Assembly: GCF_004116495.1 (NCBI RefSeq)
Contig: NZ_PDKC01000026.1
Span: forward strand, 1-41,399
Direction: 5' to 3'
Source: Arcobacter sp. CECT 8985
Lineage (GTDB): Bacteria > Campylobacterota > Campylobacteria > Campylobacterales > Arcobacteraceae
Length of the DNA stretch: 41,399 bases
Shown: positions 25,881 through 35,525 of the stretch, piece by piece
Layout: each line of letters begins with the position of its first letter
How positions within the stretch are numbered: position 1 is the stretch's first letter
Made by a program: the position numbers and the translations under genes
Notes under the pieces: model-generated
Databases searched by the model: none
Seen by the model: the letters and a program-made list of their open reading frames with translations, nothing else
Told to the model about the DNA's origin: nothing

Positions 25881-26771
25881 ATGTTTGAAAATAAACAGTA
25901 TTTAAAATTTATTGAAAAAAGTAAAAAACAAGGTCTTGACTTAGTAGGAGTTAGTGTTATACAAACACTAGGTTCTACTTATGCAAAGGCTGGAAATCTT
26001 ATGCTTATAAACTCTAACTTTGAGTTTGTAGGTGTTTTTGGAAGTAAGCACTTGCATAAACAAATATTAGAGTATGCAAAAATTGCTTTTAAAAATCAAA
26101 AATCAAAATACTTTGAAAACATCCCAAAAGATGAATCTTCTGGACATGGCACAAGTAAATATTTTCTACAAGTATTTTTAAAAAAAGATGATTATGGAGT
26201 ATTAGGTCTTGCACTAAAAAATTTCGATAAAACATTAGTTCGAAATATAAAAAATGATGACTATGAATTTACAAATAGAAATACAGTAACAAAATTTGAA
26301 GATGATAAATTTTATCAAAAAATTAAATTGCCATATTCACTTTTAATATTTGGTTCAGGTGCACATGTGACTTCCTTAATAAGTATAGCAAACCTTATGG
26401 GGTGGAAAACTACAATTATAGATATAAATATTAATAAAGATTATGTGAGTGAAGCTGATGATATTATAAAGTTAGAAAAATTTGAAGATATTTTAACTAT
26501 GGATTTAAGTTCATACAATGCTTCAGTTATATTAAGTCATAGTCCAAAAACAGACGATACTTACTTAAAAGCTTTAATTAATTCAAATGTTGAATATATA
26601 GGACTTATGGGAAATAAGAAGAAGATGAAAGAGAAAAAAGAAGAGTTTAAATTAGAAAATGACAAAAGATTTTTTGCACCTATTGGTTTTGAAATAGGTG
26701 GCTATACTCACCAATCAGTAGCTTTATCAATATGTGCACAAATAGAAGCAAGAAAAAATGGAAAAATTTAA
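25881..26771 (+). CDS. XdhC/CoxI-family cofactor maturation protein
   Basis: A 296-residue protein that in relatives binds the molybdenum cofactor, guards its sulfuration and inserts it into the hydroxylase. The N-terminal XdhC domain has VSVIQTLGSTYAKAGNLML, the place of the usual GSTPRxxGxxM. The C-terminal Rossmann domain begins LLIFGSGAHVTSLISIA and ends with PIGFEIGGYTHQSVALSICAQIEA, matching the family's PIG(L)xIG...PxEIAxSIxAEI. The glycine/cysteine stretch normally after the first motif (GGC type) reads GVFGSKHLHK here. It starts three bases after the large subunit stop and overlaps the MocA-like gene by 14 bases. Confidence 0.84.
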   Translation: MFENKQYLKFIEKSKKQGLDLVGVSVIQTLGSTYAKAGNLMLINSNFEFVGVFGSKHLHKQILEYAKIAFKNQKSKYFENIPKDESSGHGTSKYFLQVFLKKDDYGVLGLALKNFDKTLVRNIKNDDYEFTNRNTVTKFEDDKFYQKIKLPYSLLIFGSGAHVTSLISIANLMGWKTTIIDININKDYVSEADDIIKLEKFEDILTMDLSSYNASVILSHSPKTDDTYLKALINSNVEYIGLMGNKKKMKEKKEEFKLENDKRFFAPIGFEIGGYTHQSVALSICAQIEARKNGKI

Positions 26772-27339
26772 TAATCTAACTATATTAATATTAGCTGCTG
26801 GAACTTCAAGTCGTCTTGGAGAGCCAAAGCAACTATTAAAATTAAAAGACAAAACTTTAATAAATATTGCAATTGAAAAAGCTTTTGAATTAACTTCAAA
26901 TGTTACAGTAATTTTAGGACACAAAAGTAAAGAGATAAAAAAAAATATAGAAAATAAAAAAATAGATATATTAATAAATCCAAATTATAAAGAAGGCATG
27001 GGAAATACTATTGCATTTGCAATTTCTAAGATAAAACAACAAAAAGTTTTAATAATGCTTTGTGATCAACCTTTGATACCAATTGAACATTATGAAAATT
27101 TGATAAAACTATCAAATAAAAATGAAGATAAAATAATTTGCTCAGAATATAAAAATCAATATGCAGTACCTACAATATTCCCTACGAAATATTTTGAAGA
27201 ATTAAAAAAACTAGAAGGGAATAAGGGAGCAAAGAAGCTTTTTTTTAAATATCAACCTATAAGTCTTACTTTAATTGATAATTATTCAATAGATGTAGAT
27301 ACAAAAGAGGATTGGCAAGAGTTACTAAAAAACTCTTAA
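26758..27339 (+). CDS. mocA: molybdenum cofactor cytidylyltransferase, MocA-like
   Basis: A 193-residue nucleotidyltransferase. The glycine-rich NTP loop LAAGTSSRLGEPKQLL is at about 11-26, the metal aspartate lies in MLCDQPLIP, and VPTIFP follows in the usual position. MocA converts molybdopterin-Mo to the cytosine dinucleotide form used by IorB-type and aldehyde oxidoreductases. Its overlap with the XdhC-like gene and its place at the end of the operon support that specific role over MobA (which makes the guanine form). Its stop is two bases from the convergent rlmF. Confidence 0.86.
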   Translation: MEKFNNLTILILAAGTSSRLGEPKQLLKLKDKTLINIAIEKAFELTSNVTVILGHKSKEIKKNIENKKIDILINPNYKEGMGNTIAFAISKIKQQKVLIMLCDQPLIPIEHYENLIKLSNKNEDKIICSEYKNQYAVPTIFPTKYFEELKKLEGNKGAKKLFFKYQPISLTLIDNYSIDVDTKEDWQELLKNS

Positions 27340-27341
27340 TT

Positions 27342-28286
27342 TTACCAATTCTTTACCCATTGTCTTTGTTCTTCCTTTGAAAGGAATGTCCAAATGACGA
27401 TTCTACTTATTTTTTGTCCTTGCTTCATCTGTATAGTTTTATATTCCATAGGTTTTACATAATCTAAAGTATCATATATAAATCTTAAATTGTCTTTTTT
27501 TGATACGATTGTACTAAACCAAAAACAGTTTTTAGCATACTTTTTACTTTGTTTTATCATAGTTTTTATAAAGGCTACTTCTCCACCTTTACACCAAAGT
27601 TCATTACTCTTACCACCAAAATTCAAAGAAGCTTTTTTTACTACTTGTTTTGTAAGATTTTGAACCTTTCTTTTACTTCCTGCTTGTGCTTCTTCTTGTG
27701 ATTTATGAAAAGGAGGATTACATAAAGTAAAATCAAATTTATCATCTTTTTTTATTATACCTGTAAAAATATTATCAGAATTTGTTTGTAGTCGACACTC
27801 AATATTTCCATTTAAAGAGTCATTTGATTCTATAATTTTTTTAGATGATTCAATAGATTTTTTTTCAATATCACTACCTACAAATGACCAACCATAAACA
27901 CTATTTCCTACAATTGGATAAATACAATTAGCCCCAATTCCAATATCAAGTCCTTTTATCTTAGAACCATTGGGTATTTTATTATTATTTGACTTTGCTA
28001 AAATATCTGCTATATAGTGAATGTAATCTGCTCTTCCAGGAATAGGAGGACATAAGTATCCATTTGGTATTGACCACTCTTTTATATTATAAAAATGTGA
28101 AAGTATCGCTTTATTTAAAGTTAAAACAGCTTTTGAATCTGCAAAATCAATTGACAAATCATCATATTTATTTTTAAAAACATAATCTGCAAGTTTTGGT
28201 AAACTTTGTATAAGTTGTGGGAAATCATATCTTTTATTGTGAAAGTTTCTTGGATGTAAATTTTTTTTATGCTCTTTATCTGCCAT
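27342..28286 (-). CDS. rlmF: 23S rRNA (adenine-1618-N6)-methyltransferase RlmF
   Basis: A 314-residue SAM-dependent methyltransferase. It opens HPRNFHNKRYDFPQL, as RlmF/YbiN proteins do, has the SAM motif LDIGIGANCIYPI, and the catalytic NPPF in LCNPPFHKS, typical of N6-adenine methylases. The central VQNLTKQ...LNFGGKSNELWCKGGE stretch also matches the family. It would modify 23S rRNA during ribosome assembly. It lies alone, convergent with the molybdenum operon and followed by a 145-base gap to mnmG. Confidence 0.93.
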   Translation of the reverse strand: MADKEHKKNLHPRNFHNKRYDFPQLIQSLPKLADYVFKNKYDDLSIDFADSKAVLTLNKAILSHFYNIKEWSIPNGYLCPPIPGRADYIHYIADILAKSNNNKIPNGSKIKGLDIGIGANCIYPIVGNSVYGWSFVGSDIEKKSIESSKKIIESNDSLNGNIECRLQTNSDNIFTGIIKKDDKFDFTLCNPPFHKSQEEAQAGSKRKVQNLTKQVVKKASLNFGGKSNELWCKGGEVAFIKTMIKQSKKYAKNCFWFSTIVSKKDNLRFIYDTLDYVKPMEYKTIQMKQGQKISRIVIWTFLSKEEQRQWVKNW

Positions 28287-28431
28287 TTTAATTATCTTAT
28301 TATTTATATTTTAGTCCAAGAATTTCATTAAATTTAAAACTAGAAAGATTGACTTTTTAAGTTCATAAAATTTGGGTCAATTTTCTAGTTAAAATATACT
28401 TTTAAATTCTTAGTAATCAGGTGTTTTATGC

Positions 28432-30294
28432 TTATTTTTTTATATTAATATACATATGAAGTATATCAATAGCAGCTGGTGTAATTCCTGAAATTTGGCT
28501 TGCATTGAAAAGTGTTGGTGGATTAAATTTTTGAAGTTTTTCAATCACTTCATTTGATAATCCTGAAATTTTTGAATAGTCAAAATTTTCTGGTATTTTC
28601 ATTTTAAGCATTTTTTGCATTTTTTGTATCTGTTTTTGTTGTTTTACTATATATCTATAGTATTTTGCTTCTATAATAATTTGTTCTTTTAAATATGGAT
28701 CAATATCTTTTAATGAAGGAACTAATTCATCAAATTTTTCTGCAGTTACTGTACTTCTACCTACAATATCAATAAGTAAAGCTCTATCTTTAATCTTATC
28801 TTCTCCTAATTTTTCTAGAAGTTCAAGATTCTCTTTTTTAGATGTAAACCATTCATTTGCCATATATTCAACAGCATCATTGATAACTTTTCTTTTATTT
28901 TCAACTTTTTGCATAGTTTCATCATCAATTAAACCAATATCATGGCCATATTGACTTAGTCTTAAATCAGCTGTTTCTTCTCTTAAAAGAAGTCTATACT
29001 CTGCACGACTTGTAAACATTCTATATGGTTCATTTGTACCTTTTGTAACTAAATCATCAATAAGTACACCAATATATGCTTCATCTCTTCTTATAATTAA
29101 AGGCTCTTTGTTATCAAGTGCTAATCCTGCATTAATAGCTGCCATAAGACCTTGTGAAGCTGCTTCTTCATATCCAGTAGTTGCATTTATTTGTCCTGCA
29201 AGATATAAATTTTTTATTTTTTTTGTCTCTAATGTATGTTTTAACTCTGTTGGATCAATATAATCATACTCAATTGCATAACCATATCTTATGATTTTTG
29301 CATTTTCAAGACCTTTAATTGAGTGAATCATCTCTTTTTGAACATCAATTGGTAATGAACTACTAAGTCCATTTATGTAATATTCTGTACACATTGCTGT
29401 TTGAGGTTCTAAAAATAATTGATGTCTATCTCTTTCACTAAATCTATTTACTTTATCTTCAATACTTGGACAATATCTTGGTCCACTTCCTTGAATTTGT
29501 CCTGTAAATAAAGGTGCTCTATAGAAGTTTGAGCTAATAGTATCATGTGTTTTAATATTTGTGTAAGTAATATAACATGGATACTGTTTTGGATTAAAAG
29601 TTGATTTATCAGTTCTAAATGAGAATGGATTTGGTTTTTCATCTCCTCCATGTTGTTCCATTTGTGAAAAATCAATAGAGTTTGAGTCAATTCTTGCTGG
29701 AGTTCCTGTTTTTAGTCTTCCTACATTTAATCCTAACTCTTTTAATTGAGTTGATAAAGTACTTGATGGTAATTCCCATGCTCTACCTGCTTCATATTTA
29801 TGATCACCAATATGAATAAGACCTTTCATAAATGTACCAGTTGTTAAGATTACTTTTTTTGCAGTAAACTCTTCTGTAAGTTTTGTTTTTACACCAGCAA
29901 CATCACCATTTTCATCAATGATTAAAGATGTAACTTCATCTTGATAAACTTCTAAGTTAGGTGTGTTATGGCAAACTTTTCTCATATAGTGTCTATATTC
30001 ATCCATGTCAATTTGGGCACGACTACCTTGAACAGCTGCTCCTTTTGAAGCATTTAAAATTCTAAATTGAATTCCTGCAGAGTCAGTACATAGACCCATC
30101 TCTCCACCTAAAGCATCAAGTTCTCTTACAAGATGACCTTTTGCTAGACCACCAACAGCAGGATTACATGATGCTGCACCAATTTGTTCAACAAGCATAG
30201 TAATAAGAAGAGTTTTTTTACCCATTCTTGCACTTGCTAAAGAGGCTTCAATACCTGCATGTCCGCCTCCAACGACGATAATGTCATAGTTCAT
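28432..30294 (-). CDS. mnmG: tRNA uridine-5-carboxymethylaminomethyl modification enzyme MnmG (GidA)
   Basis: A 620-residue FAD protein that, with MnmE, installs the (carboxymethyl)aminomethyl group on U34 of several tRNAs. The dinucleotide fold [12 protein letters not shown] is at the N-terminus. The conserved [22 protein letters not shown]-type block (CNPAVGG and KGHLVREL seen) follows, then [12 protein letters not shown], the [11 protein letters not shown] signature and [18 protein letters not shown]. Length and C-terminal helical domain are normal. The ATG lies 220 bases from the divergent ribE gene. Confidence 0.97.
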   Translation of the reverse strand: MNYDIIVVGGGHAGIEASLASARMGKKTLLITMLVEQIGAASCNPAVGGLAKGHLVRELDALGGEMGLCTDSAGIQFRILNASKGAAVQGSRAQIDMDEYRHYMRKVCHNTPNLEVYQDEVTSLIIDENGDVAGVKTKLTEEFTAKKVILTTGTFMKGLIHIGDHKYEAGRAWELPSSTLSTQLKELGLNVGRLKTGTPARIDSNSIDFSQMEQHGGDEKPNPFSFRTDKSTFNPKQYPCYITYTNIKTHDTISSNFYRAPLFTGQIQGSGPRYCPSIEDKVNRFSERDRHQLFLEPQTAMCTEYYINGLSSSLPIDVQKEMIHSIKGLENAKIIRYGYAIEYDYIDPTELKHTLETKKIKNLYLAGQINATTGYEEAASQGLMAAINAGLALDNKEPLIIRRDEAYIGVLIDDLVTKGTNEPYRMFTSRAEYRLLLREETADLRLSQYGHDIGLIDDETMQKVENKRKVINDAVEYMANEWFTSKKENLELLEKLGEDKIKDRALLIDIVGRSTVTAEKFDELVPSLKDIDPYLKEQIIIEAKYYRYIVKQQKQIQKMQKMLKMKIPENFDYSKISGLSNEVIEKLQKFNPPTLFNASQISGITPAAIDILHMYINIKK

Positions 30295-30383
30295 TTTATC
30301 TCCATAAAATTTGTGTTTTTTTGTTTTAAAACAGTTAGTTTCAACTATATTTTAAGGCTTATCTGTTTTCACTTAAGTTCTAT

Positions 30384-30412
30384 TTGAAAGGAAGCATTTT
30401 GAATAGTATAAT
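30384..30412 (+). promoter_or_regulatory. sigma-70 type promoter upstream of ribE
   Basis: TTGAAA at 30384-30389 and TATAAT at 30407-30412 are separated by exactly 17 bases. Transcription would start near 30419, giving a leader of about 95 bases before the GTG of ribE, which contains the inverted repeat at 30437-30460. Confidence 0.65.
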
Positions 30413-30436
30413 TTATTAAATATTTGCTTCTCAATA

Positions 30437-30460
30437 TTTTTTCGGTATCATACCAAAAAA
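30437..30460. repeat. inverted repeat in the ribE leader
   Basis: TTTTTT-C-GGTAT (30437-30448) faces ATACC-AAAAAA (30450-30460) around one base. The A-rich 3' side on either strand rules out an intrinsic terminator. The site lies about 20 bases after the predicted transcription start, so it may be an operator or a leader hairpin. No regulator can be named. Confidence 0.45.
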
Positions 30461-30514
30461 TTCAAATTATTCCAAATATTTTGAACCATATTTAATATTT
30501 ATTGAAGGATTTAT

Positions 30515-31126
30515 GTGTTTACAGGATTAATTAGAGAGATGGCTGAAGTTATTAGTTTAAAAAATGACTACTTAACTATAAAAGCAAAATACAAACCAGG
30601 TATTGGAGATTCAATTGCAGTAAATGGTGCATGCCTTACTGTAGTGAGAGTTGCAAGTGGAACTTTTACTGTTGAATTATCATTAGAGTCTCAAAAAATC
30701 TTAGCAATGGAAAATTACAGAGGTTCTGTACATATTGAACCAGCAATGATGATGGGTGATAGGTTTGAAGGACATATTGTCCAAGGGCATGTAGATTGTT
30801 TAGGAACTATTACTTCAATAAAACAAAATGGCAAATCAACAGATTTTATTATTTCCCTTCCTAGTGATTATTCAAGATATATAATTCCAAAAGGTAGTGT
30901 TACAATTGATGGAGTATCTCTTACTGTTAATGAAGTTTTTGAAAATAGTTTTAGACTTACTATTATTCCACATACAGTTGAAAATACTCTATTTAAAACA
31001 TATAAAATTGGAACAAAAGTAAATTTAGAAACAGATATGTTTGCTAGATATATTTTTAATATGTTTAAACCAAAAGATGAAAAACTTACATGGGATAAGG
31101 TTGAAAGTATAATGTCAAGATATTAG
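30515..31126 (+). CDS. ribE: riboflavin synthase, alpha subunit
   Basis: A 203-residue enzyme that dismutates two 6,7-dimethyl-8-ribityllumazine molecules to riboflavin. Two homologous lumazine-binding barrels are visible: MFTGLIREMAEV, then IGDSIAVNGACLTVV in the first and IIPKGSVTIDGVSLTVNEV in the second; GHIVQGHVDCLG lies at the junction. The start is GTG at 30515, with AAGGA five bases upstream; the ATG two bases earlier is out of frame. The gene is alone and convergent with mreC. Confidence 0.95.
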   Translation: MFTGLIREMAEVISLKNDYLTIKAKYKPGIGDSIAVNGACLTVVRVASGTFTVELSLESQKILAMENYRGSVHIEPAMMMGDRFEGHIVQGHVDCLGTITSIKQNGKSTDFIISLPSDYSRYIIPKGSVTIDGVSLTVNEVFENSFRLTIIPHTVENTLFKTYKIGTKVNLETDMFARYIFNMFKPKDEKLTWDKVESIMSRY

Positions 31127-31139
31127 ATGAGGTTAAAGA

Positions 31140-31955
31140 TCAATTTTTCTTTTTCTTCTCATCTTCTTTTTGAATTTTTTCAGGTTTAGCCTCTATATCT
31201 TGAGTAGAGTTTTTATATATAAAGAAAAATCTTCTTTTTAGAACTTTAGCATAAGGTTCAATTACAGCTTCTTGCATATCAGGTTTTTTATTTATTGATA
31301 CAACTTTACCTACTTTTAGCCCTTTGTAAAAAATGTTATCCATTCCAGAAGTTATAACTTCATCTCCTATTTTTATATCAATCCAAATAGGAATATATTT
31401 TGCAAGGATATATTTGCTTTTACCTAAACTATGAATAATCCCAGGAGCTTCATTTTCTCCTATAAATACTGCATAATTTGCTTTTTCATTACCATTTAAT
31501 AAGCCAAGAGCCTTATTGTCTTTTTTTACAACTATTCCTGCTGCAAAATCATCAATAATTAGACCTTCTATCTTATCATCTTTTTTTTCTTTATCTAGCC
31601 ATACTTTTGTAAAATCATCAAATGATATATAAGATAAAACTCTTGTTTGAAGAACTTTTTCATCTATTTGATTAATACTATTAATACTATTTTCAATATC
31701 TTTTAATTTCTGATTTTTGCTTTCATATAAAAATTTGTATTGTCTTAATTCTTGATTTTCAGATTCTAATTTATCTATGCTTTTTGCTTGATAAAAATAC
31801 ATATTTAAGTAGTCATTTGCAGTTTCGACTTTGTTTATATAAAACTGTTTGATATTATTTACAAGAGTGAATTTTTCACCAAATAGTTTGTTTACATCTA
31901 AGATGTATAACAAACTAATGATTAAAAAAAGAATAACAAAGATAAGTTTATTCAT
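31140..31955 (-). CDS. mreC: rod-shape-determining protein MreC
   Basis: A 271-residue inner-membrane protein linking MreB to the periplasmic cell-wall machinery. It has one N-terminal membrane segment (about 3-19), a coiled coil around 55-95 (SIDKLESENQELRQYKFL), and the beta-rich MreC domain with GLLNGN...YAVFIGENEAPGII and GDEVITSGMDNIFYKGLKVGKV. The Lys/Glu-rich C-terminus is a tail of no evident function. Its ATG overlaps the mreB stop by eight bases, so the two are coupled. Confidence 0.93.
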   Translation of the reverse strand: MNKLIFVILFLIISLLYILDVNKLFGEKFTLVNNIKQFYINKVETANDYLNMYFYQAKSIDKLESENQELRQYKFLYESKNQKLKDIENSINSINQIDEKVLQTRVLSYISFDDFTKVWLDKEKKDDKIEGLIIDDFAAGIVVKKDNKALGLLNGNEKANYAVFIGENEAPGIIHSLGKSKYILAKYIPIWIDIKIGDEVITSGMDNIFYKGLKVGKVVSINKKPDMQEAVIEPYAKVLKRRFFFIYKNSTQDIEAKPEKIQKEDEKKKKN

Positions 31956-32976
31956 TACTGATTAATTTTAAAAGCTCCGCTTGATTTAATACATTACTAG
32001 TACCATATGCAACAGCTAATAATGGCTCATCTGCAACTTTTACAGGAAGTTTAATGATATCAGCAAGATAAGTATCTAAACCTTTAATTAAGGCTCCTCC
32101 ACCAGTTAAAATAACACCATTATCAACAATATCACTTGCTAAATCAGGTGGCATGTCCTCTAATACACTTTTAACAGCTGAAACAATTTCTTTAAGTGGT
32201 TCTTTTATTGCAGTTCTTACACCTTCGCTACCTAATTCAATAGTTGAAAGTAAACCAGAGTTATCTCTACCTTTTACTTTTATTTTTAGTTCTTTATCAA
32301 GTTTTATTGCAGTACCAATTTCAATTTTAATATTTTCAGCTGTTCTTTCACCGATATATAAATTATAGTTTTGTCTTACATAGTCCATAATAGCTTTATC
32401 AAATCTATCACCTGCTACTTTGATTGATTTACATAAAACTAGTCCACCAAGTGAAGTTACACCAATTTCAGTTGTTCCTCCACCAATATCAACTACAACA
32501 TAACCAGATGGATCTGAAACTGGGATACCAGCTCCAATTGCTGCTGCCATTGGCTCTTCTACTAAAAATACTTCTCTTGCACCAGCACTTAATGCTGATT
32601 CTTTTACTGCTTTTTTCTCAACTTGAGTAATTCCAAAAGGAATACAAATTATAATTCTTGGTCTAATAAATGATTTTCTTGCATGAGCTTTTTCAATGAA
32701 ATATCTAATCATTCTTTCAGTCATCTCAAAATCAGCTATTACACCATCTTTCATAGGTCTAACGGCTTGAATATTTAAAGGAGTTTTACCAATCATCTGT
32801 TTGGCTTCTTGTCCAACAGCTAATATCTTATCTTTACCGTATCTATCATGTTGTACTGCAACAACAGAAGGTTCATTAATAATAATACCTTTCCCTCTTA
32901 TAGAAACAACAGTATTTGCTGTTCCTAAATCTATAGCCATATCATTTGAAAATAGACCTATTAATTTGTTTAACAT
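31948..32976 (-). CDS. mreB: actin-like rod-shape protein MreB
   Basis: A 342-residue actin homologue that forms filaments under the inner membrane and guides lateral wall growth. Actin-fold motifs are clear: phosphate 1 in AIDLGTANTVV, phosphate 2 in VVDIGGGTTEIGV and the adenosine motif GVILTGGGALIKGLD. EEPMAAAIGAGIPV is the usual connector. It is read from AAAGGAAAA-ATG, ten bases after clpX, and is coupled to mreC. Confidence 0.97.
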   Translation of the reverse strand: MLNKLIGLFSNDMAIDLGTANTVVSIRGKGIIINEPSVVAVQHDRYGKDKILAVGQEAKQMIGKTPLNIQAVRPMKDGVIADFEMTERMIRYFIEKAHARKSFIRPRIIICIPFGITQVEKKAVKESALSAGAREVFLVEEPMAAAIGAGIPVSDPSGYVVVDIGGGTTEIGVTSLGGLVLCKSIKVAGDRFDKAIMDYVRQNYNLYIGERTAENIKIEIGTAIKLDKELKIKVKGRDNSGLLSTIELGSEGVRTAIKEPLKEIVSAVKSVLEDMPPDLASDIVDNGVILTGGGALIKGLDTYLADIIKLPVKVADEPLLAVAYGTSNVLNQAELLKLISNE

Positions 32977-32985
32977 TTTTTTCCT

Positions 32986-34212
32986 TTATGCTACTTCTAC
33001 TTCTTTTTCTTTTAATACTACTTGCTTTGTAATTGTAATTTTCTTATCTTTATAATTTGGTAAATCATACATTATATCTAACATAATATCTTCCAATATA
33101 GATCTCAACCCTCTTGCCCCAGTTTTTCTTTCAATTGCTTTTTTAGCTACTTCTTTTAAAGCATCTTTTTTAAAGCTAAGCTCAACATTATCCATTTTAA
33201 ATAGTTTTGTATATTGTTTAACCAATGCATTTTTAGGTTCAGTTAAAATATGTATCATATCATCTTCACTGATTTCATTTAGAGTTGCTATCATATGAAG
33301 TCTTCCTATTAATTCTGGAATAAGACCATATTTAACTAAATCATGAGCTTCAACATCAGTTAATATATCTTTTTCTTCTTTAACACTTCTTTTTTCTTGA
33401 TTAAATCCAAGAACATTTGCACCTTTTTTCTTTTTGATGATATCTTCAAGACCATCAAAAGCTCCACCACAAATAAATAAGATATTTGTTGTATCTACTT
33501 GAATAGCATCTTGCCCAGGATGTTTTCTTCCACCTTTTGGTGGAACATTTACAACTGAACCTTCAACTATTTTAAGAAGTGCTTGCTGAACACCTTCTCC
33601 TGAAACATCTCTAGTAATAGATCTGTTTTCACTCATTCTTGCAACTTTATCAACTTCATCAATAAATATAATACCTTTTTGTGCTTTTTCAACATCACCA
33701 TCTGCTGATTGAAGAAGTCTTGTAATTACATTCTCTACATCATCACCAACATACCCAGCTTCTGTTAAAGATGTAGCATCTGCAATTGCTAAAGGCACAT
33801 CTAAATGCTTAGCAATAGTTTGAGCAAGTAGTGTTTTACCACTTCCTGTAGGACCTATTAATAAAACATTTGATTTATTTATTTCTGTATCATCTTCGCT
33901 ATCTAAATCTTTTCTAAAGATTCTTTTATAGTGGTTATATACTGCAACAGAAAGAACTTTTTTAGCATTATTTTGTCCAACTACATAATCATCTAAGATT
34001 GATTTTAATTCTGCAGGTGTTCTTAATTTAATCTCTTCTGCCTCTTCAGCTTGATTATTTTGAGAGTCTTCTTTTTCAGTAGGCTCATTTCCATTTAATA
34101 TATCATTTGCTGCTGTTACACAAGCTTTACAAATATATCCATTATCTCCCGCAATTATAGGATTATCTTGTGTCTCTTCTACTCCACAAAAATCACATAC
34201 TACTTTACTCAT
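32986..34212 (-). CDS. clpX: ATP-dependent Clp protease ATP-binding subunit ClpX
   Basis: A 408-residue AAA+ unfoldase that feeds substrates to ClpP. The N-terminal zinc-binding domain has C6, C9, C28 and C31. Walker A is GPTGSGKT and Walker B is [11 protein letters not shown]. The pore loop GYVGDDVEN, the GLIPELIGR sensor region and the [12 protein letters not shown] sensor-2 stretch are intact. An acidic insert (EEAEEIKL region) follows the zinc domain. It sits between lpxA and mreB in a single-strand run of envelope genes, without clpP nearby. Confidence 0.97.
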   Translation of the reverse strand: MSKVVCDFCGVEETQDNPIIAGDNGYICKACVTAANDILNGNEPTEKEDSQNNQAEEAEEIKLRTPAELKSILDDYVVGQNNAKKVLSVAVYNHYKRIFRKDLDSEDDTEINKSNVLLIGPTGSGKTLLAQTIAKHLDVPLAIADATSLTEAGYVGDDVENVITRLLQSADGDVEKAQKGIIFIDEVDKVARMSENRSITRDVSGEGVQQALLKIVEGSVVNVPPKGGRKHPGQDAIQVDTTNILFICGGAFDGLEDIIKKKKGANVLGFNQEKRSVKEEKDILTDVEAHDLVKYGLIPELIGRLHMIATLNEISEDDMIHILTEPKNALVKQYTKLFKMDNVELSFKKDALKEVAKKAIERKTGARGLRSILEDIMLDIMYDLPNYKDKKITITKQVVLKEKEVEVA

Positions 34213-34228
34213 ATTTATACTTCTCTCT

Positions 34229-35011
34229 TTATTTTCTGTTAAAAGGAATTCCTCTTTTTGTATCTATTACAAATTGAGCTAATTCCTTTACATAAATATT
34301 ATTACTATTTTGTATTAATTCTTTAGATACATCAGAAATAGACTCTTTTGAATTAAAAATCGCTTTGTAAGCTTTTTTAATTTCATTTATATCTTCTCTA
34401 TTATCTAATCTTCTTCTAAGACCAGTCAAATTAAGACCTCTAAGAACTGCACGATTACCTTCTGCTAAACAAAATGGAGGGATGTCTTGTGTTACAACTG
34501 AACCTCCTCCTACCATTGCGTAGCTTCCAATTTTACAAAATTGATGAATAGGTGTTAATCCACCAACTACAACTGCATCTCCACATTCTACGTGACCTGC
34601 TAAAGTTGCAACATTTGCAAATATACAATTATCACCAATTATACAATCGTGAGCGACATGTGTGTAACCCATAAATAGGTTATTGCTTCCTATTACTGTT
34701 TTACTACCTCCACCAATTGTTCCTGGATTAAATAGAGTGTATTCTCTAATTTTATTATTGTCTCCAATTATAAGTTCAACATCTTCACCTTGAAATTTTA
34801 AATCTTGAGGAATTGACCCAATTGTTGCATGAGAAAAAATTTCATTATTTTTTCCAATTGTTGTTTTACCTTCGATTAGGGAGTGAGAACCAATAGTTGT
34901 GCCATCATCAATTTTTACATTTTTACCAATAAATGTAAATGCACCAATAGTGATATTATCACCTAGTTGTGCACCATCTTCAATTATTGCTGTTTTGTGA
35001 ATATTATTCAT
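34229..35011 (-). CDS. lpxA: UDP-N-acetylglucosamine acyltransferase LpxA
   Basis: A 260-residue enzyme for the first step of lipid A synthesis, transfer of a 3-hydroxyacyl chain to UDP-GlcNAc. It is built of hexapeptide repeats (for example [27 protein letters not shown]) forming a left-handed beta helix. The catalytic His is in YTHVAHDC, and [10 protein letters not shown] near the C-terminus is characteristic. It follows fabZ by 13 bases, the usual gene pairing. Confidence 0.95.
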   Translation of the reverse strand: MNNIHKTAIIEDGAQLGDNITIGAFTFIGKNVKIDDGTTIGSHSLIEGKTTIGKNNEIFSHATIGSIPQDLKFQGEDVELIIGDNNKIREYTLFNPGTIGGGSKTVIGSNNLFMGYTHVAHDCIIGDNCIFANVATLAGHVECGDAVVVGGLTPIHQFCKIGSYAMVGGGSVVTQDIPPFCLAEGNRAVLRGLNLTGLRRRLDNREDINEIKKAYKAIFNSKESISDVSKELIQNSNNIYVKELAQFVIDTKRGIPFNRK

Positions 35012-35024
35012 ATTAAACCTAAAT

Positions 35025-35468
35025 TTATTTATCTACAACCATTGCTTTTAATTCAGCTTCTGCAACTAACTTATCATCTACATAAGCTTTCCCATCTAAT
35101 ACAATTAAAGTACCTCTTAATTTTAAAACTTCAATTCTATATTCTAGTCTATCCCCAGGTTTAACTGGATTTCTAAATTTAGCTTTATCAATACTCATAA
35201 AGTAAATAACTTTATTTTTTAACTCTTCTGTTGATAAGTTATTGCTTTTTAATGCTAATACCCCACCAGCTTGTGCCATACCTTCAAGAATCATCACTCC
35301 TGGGTAAATAGGGTGCCCTGGAAAGTGTCCCATAAATGCAGGCTCACTTATAGAAATATTTTTAAATCCAGTGATACTCTTCCCTGGTTCCATATTAGTT
35401 ATTCTATCAACTAATAAAAATGGGTATCTATGTGGTAAAATCTCTTGAATTTCCATAACGTCTAACAT
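35025..35468 (-). CDS. fabZ: 3-hydroxyacyl-[ACP] dehydratase FabZ
   Basis: A 147-residue hot-dog-fold enzyme that dehydrates 3-hydroxyacyl-ACP in fatty acid elongation. It has [14 protein letters not shown] near the N-terminus, the catalytic His in [12 protein letters not shown] and the catalytic Glu in [10 protein letters not shown]. It competes with LpxA for the same acyl-ACP, so their adjacency helps balance fatty acid and lipid A synthesis. An ATG four codons in is an alternative start; the first ATG fits the family. Confidence 0.96.
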   Translation of the reverse strand: MLDVMEIQEILPHRYPFLLVDRITNMEPGKSITGFKNISISEPAFMGHFPGHPIYPGVMILEGMAQAGGVLALKSNNLSTEELKNKVIYFMSIDKAKFRNPVKPGDRLEYRIEVLKLRGTLIVLDGKAYVDDKLVAEAELKAMVVDK

Positions 35469-35525
35469 TCTTAATATCCTAATTTTGTATCTTTTTAATA
35501 GTCATACATTTTATCGAAAAAAAAA

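Noticed and set aside
29448-29690. Alternative minus-strand frame within mnmG
   Set aside because: It overlaps conserved MnmG sequence in another frame and has the biased composition of a shadow frame.
30413-30514. FMN riboswitch before ribE
   Set aside because: The conserved G-rich RFN core elements are absent, and the leader is too short and too AT-rich for that fold.
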